A DNA stretch of 41,882 nt from an uncultured Rhodospirillaceae bacterium (GTDB lineage: Bacteria; Pseudomonadota; Alphaproteobacteria; CAAGCB01; CAG-977), in the NCBI GenBank assembly GCA_900553035.1, contig USCC01000006.1:1-41882 (forward strand), read 5' to 3'. Made by a program: the position numbers and the translations under genes. Positions 15,308 to 23,540 of this stretch are shown piece after piece (position 1 is the stretch's first letter; each line of letters begins with the position of its first letter). The notes beneath the pieces are model-generated. The model worked only from the letters and a program-made list of their open reading frames with translations, ran no database searches and was not told the origin of the DNA.

Positions 15308-15426
15308 CAAAGGGACAAAGAGGCGGGCAGGATACGCGATTTGTCAGACAAAATCGCACGGAGAATCCCGCCTTCCGCCTCTTTGCCCTGTCGGCTTTGT
15401 TCCGATCCGGTAAAGCCTGTCCCTTT
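15308..15426. other. Nested inverted repeats upstream of the mobilization genes (candidate oriT)
   Basis: Between the divergent Abi and mobilization genes (gene-free 15,199-15,596). Outer: AAAGGGACA (15308-15316) and TGTCCCTTT (15418-15426). Middle: a 15-bp stem AGGG(A)CAAAGAGGCGG (from 15310) with CCGCCTCTTTGCCCT (to 15389), one bulged A. Inner: GCGATTT-GTC/GAC-AAAATCGC at 15335-15357. Outer and middle share bases, so they are alternative folds. Large hairpins next to mobC and a relaxase gene often mark oriT; a regulatory RNA is possible too. Confidence 0.5.
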
Positions 15427-15596
15427 CGATCCGACAATCTGCAAATTAAATCCTTTTTATTTCAAAGAGTTGTCAGGCGTTTTCGCGCTTTTACGGCGGA
15501 AATTGCACGTTTGCAAAATTGCCAAGTGGTCGGCATCGGTCTTTTCTGGAAGAGTTCCGTCAAAAGGCGGTCATTTTTACGAAAGGACACCAAACT

Positions 15597-15815
15597 ATGA
15601 AAACATATTTAACACGCAAGGAAGCTTCCTCTTACCTGATGGAAAAGGGATTGAACCGGACGCCGGCGACGTTGGCGAAATACGCGACGATCGGCGGCGG
15701 TCCGAAGTTCCGCAAGTTCGGCAAAACGCAAGTCGTTTACGATGTCGCGGACTTGGACGCTTGGGTGGCGGAACAGCTTTCCGCGCCCGTTCATTCGACT
15801 TCGGAACAGAGGTGA
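15597..15815 (+). CDS. AlpA/excisionase-like helix-turn-helix protein
   Basis: 72 residues starting at the ATG at 15597, after GAAAGGACACC. MerR-like winged helix typical of AlpA/Xis-type proteins: LTRKEASSYLMEKG (helix-turn-helix), GGGPKFRKFGKTQVVYDVADLDAWVAEQL (wing and last helix). In mobile elements these either activate the integrase or act as excision factors. First gene of the mobilization operon, 5 bp before mobC. Confidence 0.75.
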   Translation: MKTYLTRKEASSYLMEKGLNRTPATLAKYATIGGGPKFRKFGKTQVVYDVADLDAWVAEQLSAPVHSTSEQR

Positions 15816-15820
15816 ACGGT

Positions 15821-16132
15821 ATGGCGAAAGTGAAGATCGCTTTACGATTGCCGCCCGAACACAAAGCGATGCTCGACAGGTTTGACAACCCGTCGGGCGT
15901 CGCCCGCAGATTTATCGCGGCGGGGTTGGCGAAAGCGAACGCTCCGGGGACGAAAGAAATCGAAAAGCTGACGGAAATCCGCGAAGAACTGCGCCGGATC
16001 GGCGTCAATCTGAATCAGATCGCCCGCGCGTTGAACAGCGGAGCGGAAGCGGAAAACATCAAAGAACATTTGGAACGTCTTGCGCTTTTGCGGGAAAGGA
16101 TTGTCCGGCTGTTGAGGTATTACTATGGTTAA
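15821..16132 (+). CDS. mobC: MobC-like relaxosome accessory protein
   Basis: 103 residues. The N-terminus has a ribbon-like segment (VKIALRLPPEHKAMLDRF); the C-terminal helix contains the MobC signature RRIGVNLNQIARALNSG followed by a leucine-rich coil. MobC proteins bind oriT and help the relaxase open the strands. Ribosome site AGAGGTG 6 bases upstream. Its stop overlaps the relaxase start by 8 bp. Confidence 0.8.
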   Translation: MAKVKIALRLPPEHKAMLDRFDNPSGVARRFIAAGLAKANAPGTKEIEKLTEIREELRRIGVNLNQIARALNSGAEAENIKEHLERLALLRERIVRLLRYYYG

Positions 16133-16868
16133 ACGCAAATACGATTGGCTTGACGAGCATATCCGCGGCATCCGGCGGGAACGTTCGGGACTTCCTTTTC
16201 GTTACGAGCCTCTACAAAAACACTTTGCCAGCCTGTCCCGTTCCCGTCCGTTTGAAGCGGTGTTCAAGATCGTCGGTTACGCAAAAAGCGTCGGCACGGT
16301 TTGCGCGATGGCGGAATACGTCGCGGAAAAATCGAAAGGCTTGGAAGAAAAGCTGACGTTGACGGACGAAACGGAAACACGTCTGACGGCGCAGGAGTTC
16401 AAAGACCGGCTGACCGAAGAACCGGAAAGCGGACGCAAAAACGGTCGGTGCGCCGTTCATTTTATCGTGTCTTTCCCGAACGGGTGCGGTATGGCGTCGC
16501 GGGATTTGGAAGCGTTCGCGACCGAATATATGCGACCGTTCGCCGAAAACGGATATTCGTATGTATTCGCGGCGCACCGTCATCAAAGGCATAAACACAT
16601 TCACTTTATTTTGAAACTGAACAACGGCTTGAAACGGTTGGAGTTCAACCGGCGGGAAATCGAGCAAATGCGCTTGCGCCAGTCCGAAATCGCCAGACGG
16701 TTCGGCGTCGAATTGCAGGCGACGCGGTTTCAGGACAGGGACTTTTCCCTGTCGCAAGTTGTCATTCCGCGCAAACACAAAACGCTTGAACAGCTGAAAC
16801 GATCCCGCGCCGCCGCCGACCGTCCCAAGTCCGCGGAACATTCACAAGAAAGAGGAATCGAACGATGA
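16125..16868 (+). CDS. Relaxase / mobilization nuclease
   Basis: 247 residues. Contains VHFIVSFPNG near residues 111-120, a strand common to VirD2/Mob-type nucleases, and the histidine cluster HRHQRHKHIHFIL at 151-163, matching the metal-binding motif III. The expected tyrosine nucleophile is not certain. Shorter than classical MobA proteins because no helicase or primase domain is attached. Translation is coupled to mobC (8-bp overlap) and to the invertase gene (ATGA overlap). It nicks oriT to start transfer, probably with a helper's secretion system. Confidence 0.75.
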   Translation: MVKRKYDWLDEHIRGIRRERSGLPFRYEPLQKHFASLSRSRPFEAVFKIVGYAKSVGTVCAMAEYVAEKSKGLEEKLTLTDETETRLTAQEFKDRLTEEPESGRKNGRCAVHFIVSFPNGCGMASRDLEAFATEYMRPFAENGYSYVFAAHRHQRHKHIHFILKLNNGLKRLEFNRREIEQMRLRQSEIARRFGVELQATRFQDRDFSLSQVVIPRKHKTLEQLKRSRAAADRPKSAEHSQERGIER

Positions 16869-17467
16869 CGGTTTACGGATACATCAGAGTCAGCACGGAC
16901 AAACAGACAACGGAAAACCAACGCTTTGAAATCGAGCGTTTTCTGGAAAACAAAAATCTTGCCATAGACGTATGGATCAACGAAACGATCAGCGGAACGG
17001 TCGTTTTCGCGAAAAGGAAAATCGGACGGACGTTAAAGCGGCTGAAAAAAGGCGATGTCGTGATCTGTTCCGAACTGTCGCGGCTCGGACGCAACATTCT
17101 GGACGTGATGACGATTTTGAACGTCTGTATGACAAAACAGGTGCAAGTCTGGACGGTCAAGGAAAACTACCGTTTGGGAGCGGACATTCAATCGCAGTTG
17201 CTGGCGTTCGTGTTTTCCATGGTCGCGCAAGTCGAAAGGACGTTGATTTCCCAACGAACGAAAGAAGCGTTGAACCGCCTGAAATCCGAGGGCAAACATC
17301 TCGGACGGGCGACCGGAAGCCGCAACAAAAAGCACGTTCTGGACGGCAAGGAAGATAAGATTTTAAGGGATTTGTCAAACGGTCTGTCCGTCATTCAAAC
17401 GGCGAGAAAACACGGCGTTGGCAAAAGCTCGATTTATAGGTTTCTTTCCCAGTCTGACGTTCGTTAG
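16865..17467 (+). CDS. Serine recombinase (DNA invertase/resolvase family)
   Basis: 200 residues: catalytic domain YGYIRVSTDKQ with nucleophile Ser10, SRLGRN around residues 72-77, QVERTLISQRTKEAL in the long helix, and a C-terminal HTH (VIQTARKHGVGKSSIYRFL). The size and layout match Hin/Mpi-type invertases and Tn3 resolvases. Its last codons (SQSDVR and the TAG stop) lie inside the left arm of a 26-bp inverted repeat, and the right arm, if swapped in, reads SQSILR and the same stop, so inversion would not disrupt the gene. Start codon overlaps the relaxase stop. Confidence 0.9.
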   Translation: MTVYGYIRVSTDKQTTENQRFEIERFLENKNLAIDVWINETISGTVVFAKRKIGRTLKRLKKGDVVICSELSRLGRNILDVMTILNVCMTKQVQVWTVKENYRLGADIQSQLLAFVFSMVAQVERTLISQRTKEALNRLKSEGKHLGRATGSRNKKHVLDGKEDKILRDLSNGLSVIQTARKHGVGKSSIYRFLSQSDVR

Positions 17468-17572
17468 GCTGAAGTTTACTAAACGTTTCCGGCAATATCA
17501 ACCTTTTAAATATTCTGCCGTTTTCTGCGGAACGGATTTTTCCCGACCTAACGAAGGATAGACTGGGAAAGA
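17443..17572. repeat. 26-bp inverted repeat enclosing 78 bp: candidate invertible promoter
   Basis: Arms 17443-17468 and 17547-17572. Each contains CTTTCCCAGTCT and TTCGTTAGG (12 and 9 identical bases) separated by 4 differing bases (GACG against ATCC). The repeat lies exactly between the invertase gene and the restriction operon. The enclosed 78 bp hold a promoter on the minus strand. A hairpin with a 78-base loop is not a normal terminator. Confidence 0.7.
17473..17501 (-). promoter_or_regulatory. Promoter inside the invertible segment, currently pointing left
   Basis: Minus strand TTGATA (17496-17501), 17-base spacer, TAAACT (17473-17478). If the segment flips, the -10 box moves to about 17537-17542 and the transcript would begin near 17549, about 90 bases before the restriction gene start. 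I see no comparable plus-strand promoter in the present orientation. Confidence 0.55.
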
Positions 17573-17641
17573 TCGTAAAACGTTCGCTTAATGATGGATC
17601 GACAGTCTTGTGAGTTTTTTCATTGTTTGGGGAATGAACAG

Positions 17642-20600
17642 ATGAGTGAAGCTGACGGTAATTTGTTTTTTGAACATCCGATCTTAAATTCTCCGTATAA
17701 ATATCCGGCTAAACATTGGGAACTTGATGAATTCGGGCAACCGACACAGAAAATTATAGACAGGCGGAGATTTGCTAACTTCTTTACGCCAATTCCAAAA
17801 CCCAAAAAACAAAACGGAGGACAAGGGAATTTACTTTTTGATGAGAAGTTGGATTCCCAAGATCAGCAATACAATCAAAACTCCATTATCAATGAGGTTA
17901 GAAAAGCCGTTGATGCATGGCGTCTTTTACCAAAACAAAATTGGAATGTAACCGCTGAAACAGCCAGGCTTTTGGATCATTGGAGAAACTATAAATTTAA
18001 TGGAATCCGCCCGTTCTTTTGCCAAATAGAAGCCGTTGAAGTCGCTATTTATTTAACAGAAGTCGCCCCTCACAGCAAAGAAGGAAAAGCTTTTCTGGAA
18101 CACTTAAAAAAGGCGAATGAAGATGCCAATCCGGGATTGATGAGATTAGCTTTGAAAATGGCGACCGGCGCGGGAAAAACAACCGTTATGGCTATGTTAA
18201 TCGCGTGGCAGACAATAAATGCCGTCAGAAGACCGACCAGCAACAAATTTACCCGCGGCTTTTTGATTACAACGCCGGGTTTAACCATTAAAGACCGATT
18301 GAGAGTTTTAAAACCGAACGATCCGGACAGTTATTATCGAAGCAGAGAGCTTGTTCCGGAAGATATGTTGCCCGATTTAAACAAAGCCAAAATCGTTATC
18401 ACAAATTATCACGCGTATAAATTACGGGAACAGATTGAGCTGTCAAAAGGCGGACGGGCTTTATTGCAGGGACGAACGGGCGAAGAAATTTCAACGCAGG
18501 AATCCGAAGGTCAAATGTTACAGCGCGTAATGCCTGAACTGATGGGATTGAAAAGAATTTTTGCCATTAATGATGAAGCACACCATTGTTATCGTGCCAA
18601 TCCCAAACAGGACGAGAAATTAAAAGGCGATGAAAAAGCAGAAGCGGAAGAAAATAATGAAGCCGCAAGAGTATGGATTTCCGGATTGGAAACCGTTAAT
18701 CGCAACATCGGTTTATCAAACGTGATTGATCTTTCCGCAACACCGTTCTTTTTGCGGGGATCGGGATATGCGGAAGGCACGATGTTCCCGTGGACAATGA
18801 GCGATTTTTCGCTGATGGATGCGATCGAATGCGGCATTGTAAAATTACCCCGCGTTCCCGTCGCGGATAATATTCCCGGAGATAATATGCCCATGTTCAG
18901 AAATCTTTGGGACAATATTAAAATGCCCAAGAAAACACGCGGCAAAGAGGATCTGGATCCCGCAAAAATAGATACCAAACTGATTACGGCAATGGAGGCT
19001 CTTTACGGTCATTATAAAGATACTTTTGAAACGTGGGCAACGGCAGGAATAAAAACACCGCCCTGTTTTATCATTGTGTGTAATAACACGGCTTCGTCAA
19101 AACTGGTTTACGATTATATATCCGGATATGAACGAAAAAACGATAACGGAAGCATCACATCAATTCCCGGCCGTTTCCCCCTGTTTCGGAATTATGACGA
19201 CAACGGCAATCCTTTAGGAACGCCGCATACATTGTTAATCGACAGCAAGCAATTGGAATCCGGGAATAAATTTGACGATAAGTTTTATAAGCTGCAGGCG
19301 GAAGCCATTGATCGTTTCCGCAAAGAAATCATCGAACGAACGGGCGATCTTTCCGCCGCAAACAACATTACGGACGAAGACATCCTTCGTGAAGTAATGA
19401 ATACCGTAGGGAAACCGGGGCGATTAGGTGAATCGGTGCGATGCGTCGTTTCGGTTTCGATGCTGACGGAAGGATGGGACGCAAACACGGTCACGCATAT
19501 TTTAGGTGTCCGCGCGTTCGGAACACAGTTGCTTTGCGAACAAGTCATCGGAAGAGCATTGCGCAGACAATCTTATGAATTAAATGACGAGGGGCTTTTT
19601 AATGTCGAATATGCGGACGTTTTAGGAATCCCGTTTGATTTTAACGCCAAGCCCGTCGTCGTAAAGCCTCAAACGCCGCGTGAAACGATTCGTGTCAAAG
19701 CACTTCCCGAACGGGCTGCGTGTGAAATCAGATTCCCGCGGGTAAAGGGATATCGTGTTGATTTGCCCGACACGCAAATTGAAGCCGAATTTACTGAAAA
19801 TTCCGAATTGGTCATTTCACCGGAGTTGATCGGAGCAACAAAAACGGAAAACGAAGGCATAATAGGGAAAGGCGTAGAATTGACTTTGGCTCATACCAAC
19901 AAGGATATGAGGGAAAGTTCAATTTTATTTGAGTTAACGAAATCATTGGTTATGGAACATTGGCGCGATGCCGGTGAGGAGCCTCCGACTTATCTGTTCG
20001 GGGCGTTAAAAAGAATCGCACGAATATGGATGAAAGACTATTTGAAATGTGTCGGCGGGACATATCCGGCTCAGGTTGTTTCGATGCCGAACCTTTTAAA
20101 AATGGCGTGCGACAAAATTTCAGCCGGTATAACCCGCCAGGAAATCCGACAAGGGCATAATGCGATAAAAGTCATTCCGGATCCGTTTAATCCCGAAGAC
20201 AGCACGCGGCATGTAAACTTTACGACGACGAAAACGTTTCGCTGGGAAACGAAATCAACGGCGTGTCATGTGAATTATGCGATTCTGGACAGTTCCTGGG
20301 AAGGAGAGTTTTGCCGGATTTTAGAAAACACCCCGCAAGTGAAGGCGTATGTAAAAAATCAAAATCTGGGATTTGAAATCCCTTATACGACAGGAATGGA
20401 AAACAAGGTTTATATCCCTGATTTTATCGTTTTGATTGATGACGGACACGGTCCGGATGATTTGTTGCATTTAATCGTCGAAATCAAAGGGTTCAGAAAC
20501 GAAGACGTAAAAATCAAAAGCGAAACGACGGAAACGTTCTGGATTCCCGGCGTTAATCGTTTGAAAAAATACGGACGGTGGGCTTTTAAGGAATTAAGGC

Positions 20601-20728
20601 AGTTCCATACCTTTGAAGAAGAATTTAAAGCCTCTTTTGAAAAAGAGATCAGCAAAGAGAAATCACAACAATTAGAAAAAGAATTTGCCGCGCTTATTAC
20701 GGAAATCACATCGACTGACGGAGAATAA
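17642..20728 (+). CDS. Type III-like restriction helicase-nuclease (BPTD_3080-type R subunit)
   Basis: 1,028 residues from ATG 17642 (GGGGA upstream; MSEADGNLFFEHPILNSPYKYPA matches the family start better than ATG 17591). Superfamily 2 ATPase: Walker A ATGAGKTTV near residue 173, DEAH in NDEAHHCYR near 310, SATPFF, TEGWDANTVTHILG, and motif VI VIGRALRR near 635. The C-terminus has a PD-(D/E)xK nuclease: YIPDFIV near 924 and IVEIKG near 945. It would translocate DNA and cleave unmethylated DNA with the methyltransferase encoded 2 bp downstream. Codons are more AT-rich than in chromosomal genes. Expression may depend on the invertible segment upstream. Confidence 0.9.
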   Translation: MSEADGNLFFEHPILNSPYKYPAKHWELDEFGQPTQKIIDRRRFANFFTPIPKPKKQNGGQGNLLFDEKLDSQDQQYNQNSIINEVRKAVDAWRLLPKQNWNVTAETARLLDHWRNYKFNGIRPFFCQIEAVEVAIYLTEVAPHSKEGKAFLEHLKKANEDANPGLMRLALKMATGAGKTTVMAMLIAWQTINAVRRPTSNKFTRGFLITTPGLTIKDRLRVLKPNDPDSYYRSRELVPEDMLPDLNKAKIVITNYHAYKLREQIELSKGGRALLQGRTGEEISTQESEGQMLQRVMPELMGLKRIFAINDEAHHCYRANPKQDEKLKGDEKAEAEENNEAARVWISGLETVNRNIGLSNVIDLSATPFFLRGSGYAEGTMFPWTMSDFSLMDAIECGIVKLPRVPVADNIPGDNMPMFRNLWDNIKMPKKTRGKEDLDPAKIDTKLITAMEALYGHYKDTFETWATAGIKTPPCFIIVCNNTASSKLVYDYISGYERKNDNGSITSIPGRFPLFRNYDDNGNPLGTPHTLLIDSKQLESGNKFDDKFYKLQAEAIDRFRKEIIERTGDLSAANNITDEDILREVMNTVGKPGRLGESVRCVVSVSMLTEGWDANTVTHILGVRAFGTQLLCEQVIGRALRRQSYELNDEGLFNVEYADVLGIPFDFNAKPVVVKPQTPRETIRVKALPERAACEIRFPRVKGYRVDLPDTQIEAEFTENSELVISPELIGATKTENEGIIGKGVELTLAHTNKDMRESSILFELTKSLVMEHWRDAGEEPPTYLFGALKRIARIWMKDYLKCVGGTYPAQVVSMPNLLKMACDKISAGITRQEIRQGHNAIKVIPDPFNPEDSTRHVNFTTTKTFRWETKSTACHVNYAILDSSWEGEFCRILENTPQVKAYVKNQNLGFEIPYTTGMENKVYIPDFIVLIDDGHGPDDLLHLIVEIKGFRNEDVKIKSETTETFWIPGVNRLKKYGRWAFKELRQFHTFEEEFKASFEKEISKEKSQQLEKEFAALITEITSTDGE

Positions 20729-20730
20729 AA

Positions 20731-23511
20731 ATGGCTAAACAGGGCAACACGATGACCGAAGTGACATCTTTTACGCACAAAGAGGCAAAAAGAAAAAACA
20801 TTCCGACACAAGAAATGCAGTCGATTATGACGGAAAAAGATAAGCAACCGGTTCACGTCGCTTATGAAAAAAGGAATCCCGATCTTGATCCGCAACTGAT
20901 CTGGCACGGGAAATATGACGGCGACAATCAGTTGGATGTGACTGCTCCTCCTTTGTTCGTTCAGGAAAAAATCAAACCGCAAACATTGATCGACGATCTG
21001 CGCAAAATAACGAAAGAAACTTCCGCCAAAGAAGACACCACCCCCGATTTGTTTGCCGACTTTAACGGATTGCCGAACGAAGACGCAAAAACGGAATTTT
21101 ATCAACACGATTGCAACTGGCAAAACAGAATGATTCTGGGGGACAGTTTGTATGTTATGGCGTCTTTGGCGGAAAAGGAGGGAATGCAGGGACAGGTTCA
21201 ATGTATTTATCTTGATCCGCCTTACGGGATTAAATTCAATTCTAATTTTCAATGGTCAACGACAACAACAAACGTCAAAGACGGGAAAGATATTACCCGC
21301 GAACCGGAAATGGTCAAGGCGTTTCGCGATACATGGCGGGATGGGATTCATACCTATTTGTCCTACTTGCGCGACCGCCTGATTGTCGCGCGTTCTCTTT
21401 TGGCGGAAAGCGGATCGATCTTTGTTCAAATCGGCGATGAAAACGTCCATAGAGTTCGCGCTTTAATGGATGAGGTTTTTGGAGAAGATAATTTCATAAG
21501 TATTATAATATATAAAAAAGGAGGGACTGCGACATCAAGCCAAATAAGTAATATTTGTGACTTTATTATTTGGTATTCAAAAGATAAAAAATATACAAAA
21601 TTTAGAGAACTTTACGACTTAAAAAAAGTAGGAGAAGGAGAATCAACAGGGGAACGGTATGATCAAATAGAAGATCCAACAGGTATAATTCGACGTCCAA
21701 TGTCATTAGAAGAAAAAAAGAATCCTACTATACTTCCAGAAAATTGGAAACCATACAAATTATCCAATCCGTGTTCACAACATGATAATCCCAATCACAG
21801 GCTTGTTCCTTTAATTTTTCAAGGGAAAGAATTTTTTCCTCCAGCAGATAGACAATGGTCCGTTCCAATAGATAAAATGTATAGACTAATAAAAACTAAT
21901 AGACTTGTATCTACTGGAAAGAATTTAGCATATATTATGTTCGTTAATGATTTTCCTGTTATGCCAGTAAATAATATTTGGCTCGATTTTCTTCAAAGAA
22001 CATCAAAAATTTATATAGTTCAAACGGCAATTAAAGTTATCGAACGTTGTATTCTGATGACAACAGATCCCGGTGACTTGGTTCTTGATCCGACGTGCGG
22101 TTCGGGAACGACCGCTTATGTGGCGGAAAAATGGGGACGTCGATGGATAACGATTGATACCAGCCGCGTCGCTTTGGCTTTGGCCCGCGCCAGAATTATG
22201 GGGGCAAAATATCCTTATTATCTGCTTGCCGACAGCAGGGAAGGACAATTAAAAGAGGCGGAAATCACACATACCGCCCCTAAAACAACACCGACAACGG
22301 GCAATATCCGACACGGTTTTGTTTATGAACGTGTTCCGCATATCACATTAAAATCAATCGCCAACAACGCCGAAATTGATGTGATCTATGATAAGTTTCA
22401 GCAAAAAATGGAACCGCTACGTGCGGAAATAAACGCTTTGACCGGAAATTCGTTTGAAGAATGGGAACTGCCCCGTCAACCCGATAAATCATGGAAGGAC
22501 AAAGCGATTACAGACTTGATCGAATGGTGGAATCTGCGCGTTCAACGTCAAAAAGAAATAGATGCGTCCATCGCGGCAAAGGCTGATTTTGAATATCTTT
22601 ACGACCGTCCGTATGTCGATAATAAAAAAGTCCGCGTCGCCGGGCCGTTCACGGTGGAAAGTCTTTCTCCGCATCGTTATATCCCCGTGGACGAAGACGA
22701 CAATCCGGTTTTGTATGATAAAAGTGATGAAGGAAACGAAACCGGTAAATTCGTTAACATGATTCTGGAAACATTAAAGGTTTCCGGGATTCAGCAAGCG
22801 CATAAAGACGATAAAATTGACTTTTTATCGGTTTCACCCTGGCCCGGGACGTATATTTGCGCGGAAGGTCGCTATGAAGAAGGTGAAACAGAACGCCGAG
22901 CCGCTATTTTTATCGGTCCGGAATTCGGAACCGTTGCCAGACCCGACCTTGTTTCCGCCGTTCGCGAAGCGGCAGACGCGGGCTTTGATGTTCTGGTCGC
23001 TTGTGCTTTCAATTTTGACGCGGCTTCTTCCGAATTTAATAAATTAGGGAAAATCCCCGTCTTAAAAGCGCGCATGAACGCCGATCTGCATATGGCGGGA
23101 GAACTGAAAAACACCGGAAACGGCAATCTCTTTGTCGTTTTCGGCGAACCCGATATAGAAATAGTTGACGCGGGAAATAATCAGATTCAAGTAAAGCTGA
23201 AGGGAGTTGACGTCTTCCGCCCGAATGAAGGTATAGTAGAAAGCAGCGATCCCGATGAAATCGCATGCTGGTTTGTCGATACGGATTATAACGAAGAAAG
23301 TTTCTTCGTCCGGCAGGCTTATTTTCTGGGCGCAAACGATCCCTATTCGGCTTTGAAAAAGTCATTAAACGCGGAAATTGATAAAGATGCCTGGGAATCC
23401 TTGCATAGCGATTTATCGCGTCCGTTTGACAAACCGTCTTCGGGCAGAATCGCCGTTAAAGTCATCAATCATTTGGGCGATGAAGTTCTGAAGATTTTTA
23501 AGGTCGGGTAA
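20731..23511 (+). CDS. Type III-like N6-adenine DNA methyltransferase (Mod)
   Basis: 926 residues, coupled to the nuclease gene by a 2-bp gap. Beta-class order: catalytic motif IV DPPYGIKFN near residue 161 precedes the SAM-binding motif I DPTCGSGTTA near 453. The stretch between them (about residues 253-445, nt 21,490-22,060) should be the target recognition domain and is strikingly AT-rich with ATA/AGA/TTA codons, unlike the flanks, suggesting a swapped-in recognition module. The C-terminal ~450 residues, longer than in classical Mod proteins, include YDRPYVDNKKVRVAGPFTVES. It would both modify host DNA and give the nuclease its target. Confidence 0.9.
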   Translation: MAKQGNTMTEVTSFTHKEAKRKNIPTQEMQSIMTEKDKQPVHVAYEKRNPDLDPQLIWHGKYDGDNQLDVTAPPLFVQEKIKPQTLIDDLRKITKETSAKEDTTPDLFADFNGLPNEDAKTEFYQHDCNWQNRMILGDSLYVMASLAEKEGMQGQVQCIYLDPPYGIKFNSNFQWSTTTTNVKDGKDITREPEMVKAFRDTWRDGIHTYLSYLRDRLIVARSLLAESGSIFVQIGDENVHRVRALMDEVFGEDNFISIIIYKKGGTATSSQISNICDFIIWYSKDKKYTKFRELYDLKKVGEGESTGERYDQIEDPTGIIRRPMSLEEKKNPTILPENWKPYKLSNPCSQHDNPNHRLVPLIFQGKEFFPPADRQWSVPIDKMYRLIKTNRLVSTGKNLAYIMFVNDFPVMPVNNIWLDFLQRTSKIYIVQTAIKVIERCILMTTDPGDLVLDPTCGSGTTAYVAEKWGRRWITIDTSRVALALARARIMGAKYPYYLLADSREGQLKEAEITHTAPKTTPTTGNIRHGFVYERVPHITLKSIANNAEIDVIYDKFQQKMEPLRAEINALTGNSFEEWELPRQPDKSWKDKAITDLIEWWNLRVQRQKEIDASIAAKADFEYLYDRPYVDNKKVRVAGPFTVESLSPHRYIPVDEDDNPVLYDKSDEGNETGKFVNMILETLKVSGIQQAHKDDKIDFLSVSPWPGTYICAEGRYEEGETERRAAIFIGPEFGTVARPDLVSAVREAADAGFDVLVACAFNFDAASSEFNKLGKIPVLKARMNADLHMAGELKNTGNGNLFVVFGEPDIEIVDAGNNQIQVKLKGVDVFRPNEGIVESSDPDEIACWFVDTDYNEESFFVRQAYFLGANDPYSALKKSLNAEIDKDAWESLHSDLSRPFDKPSSGRIAVKVINHLGDEVLKIFKVG

Positions 23512-23540
23512 AACTGCTTTGTAAAATATGGGGTAATTAA

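Noticed and set aside
15166..15444. A 92-residue minus-strand frame ending at the in-frame TGA of the Abi gene
   Set aside because: Only its last 10 codons (from ATG 15198) fit the Abi family; the upstream part covers the inverted-repeat region and promoter and lacks a ribosome site.
17443..17572. The inverted repeat as an ordinary terminator of the invertase gene
   Set aside because: The loop would be 78 bases and there is no U-run after the right arm.
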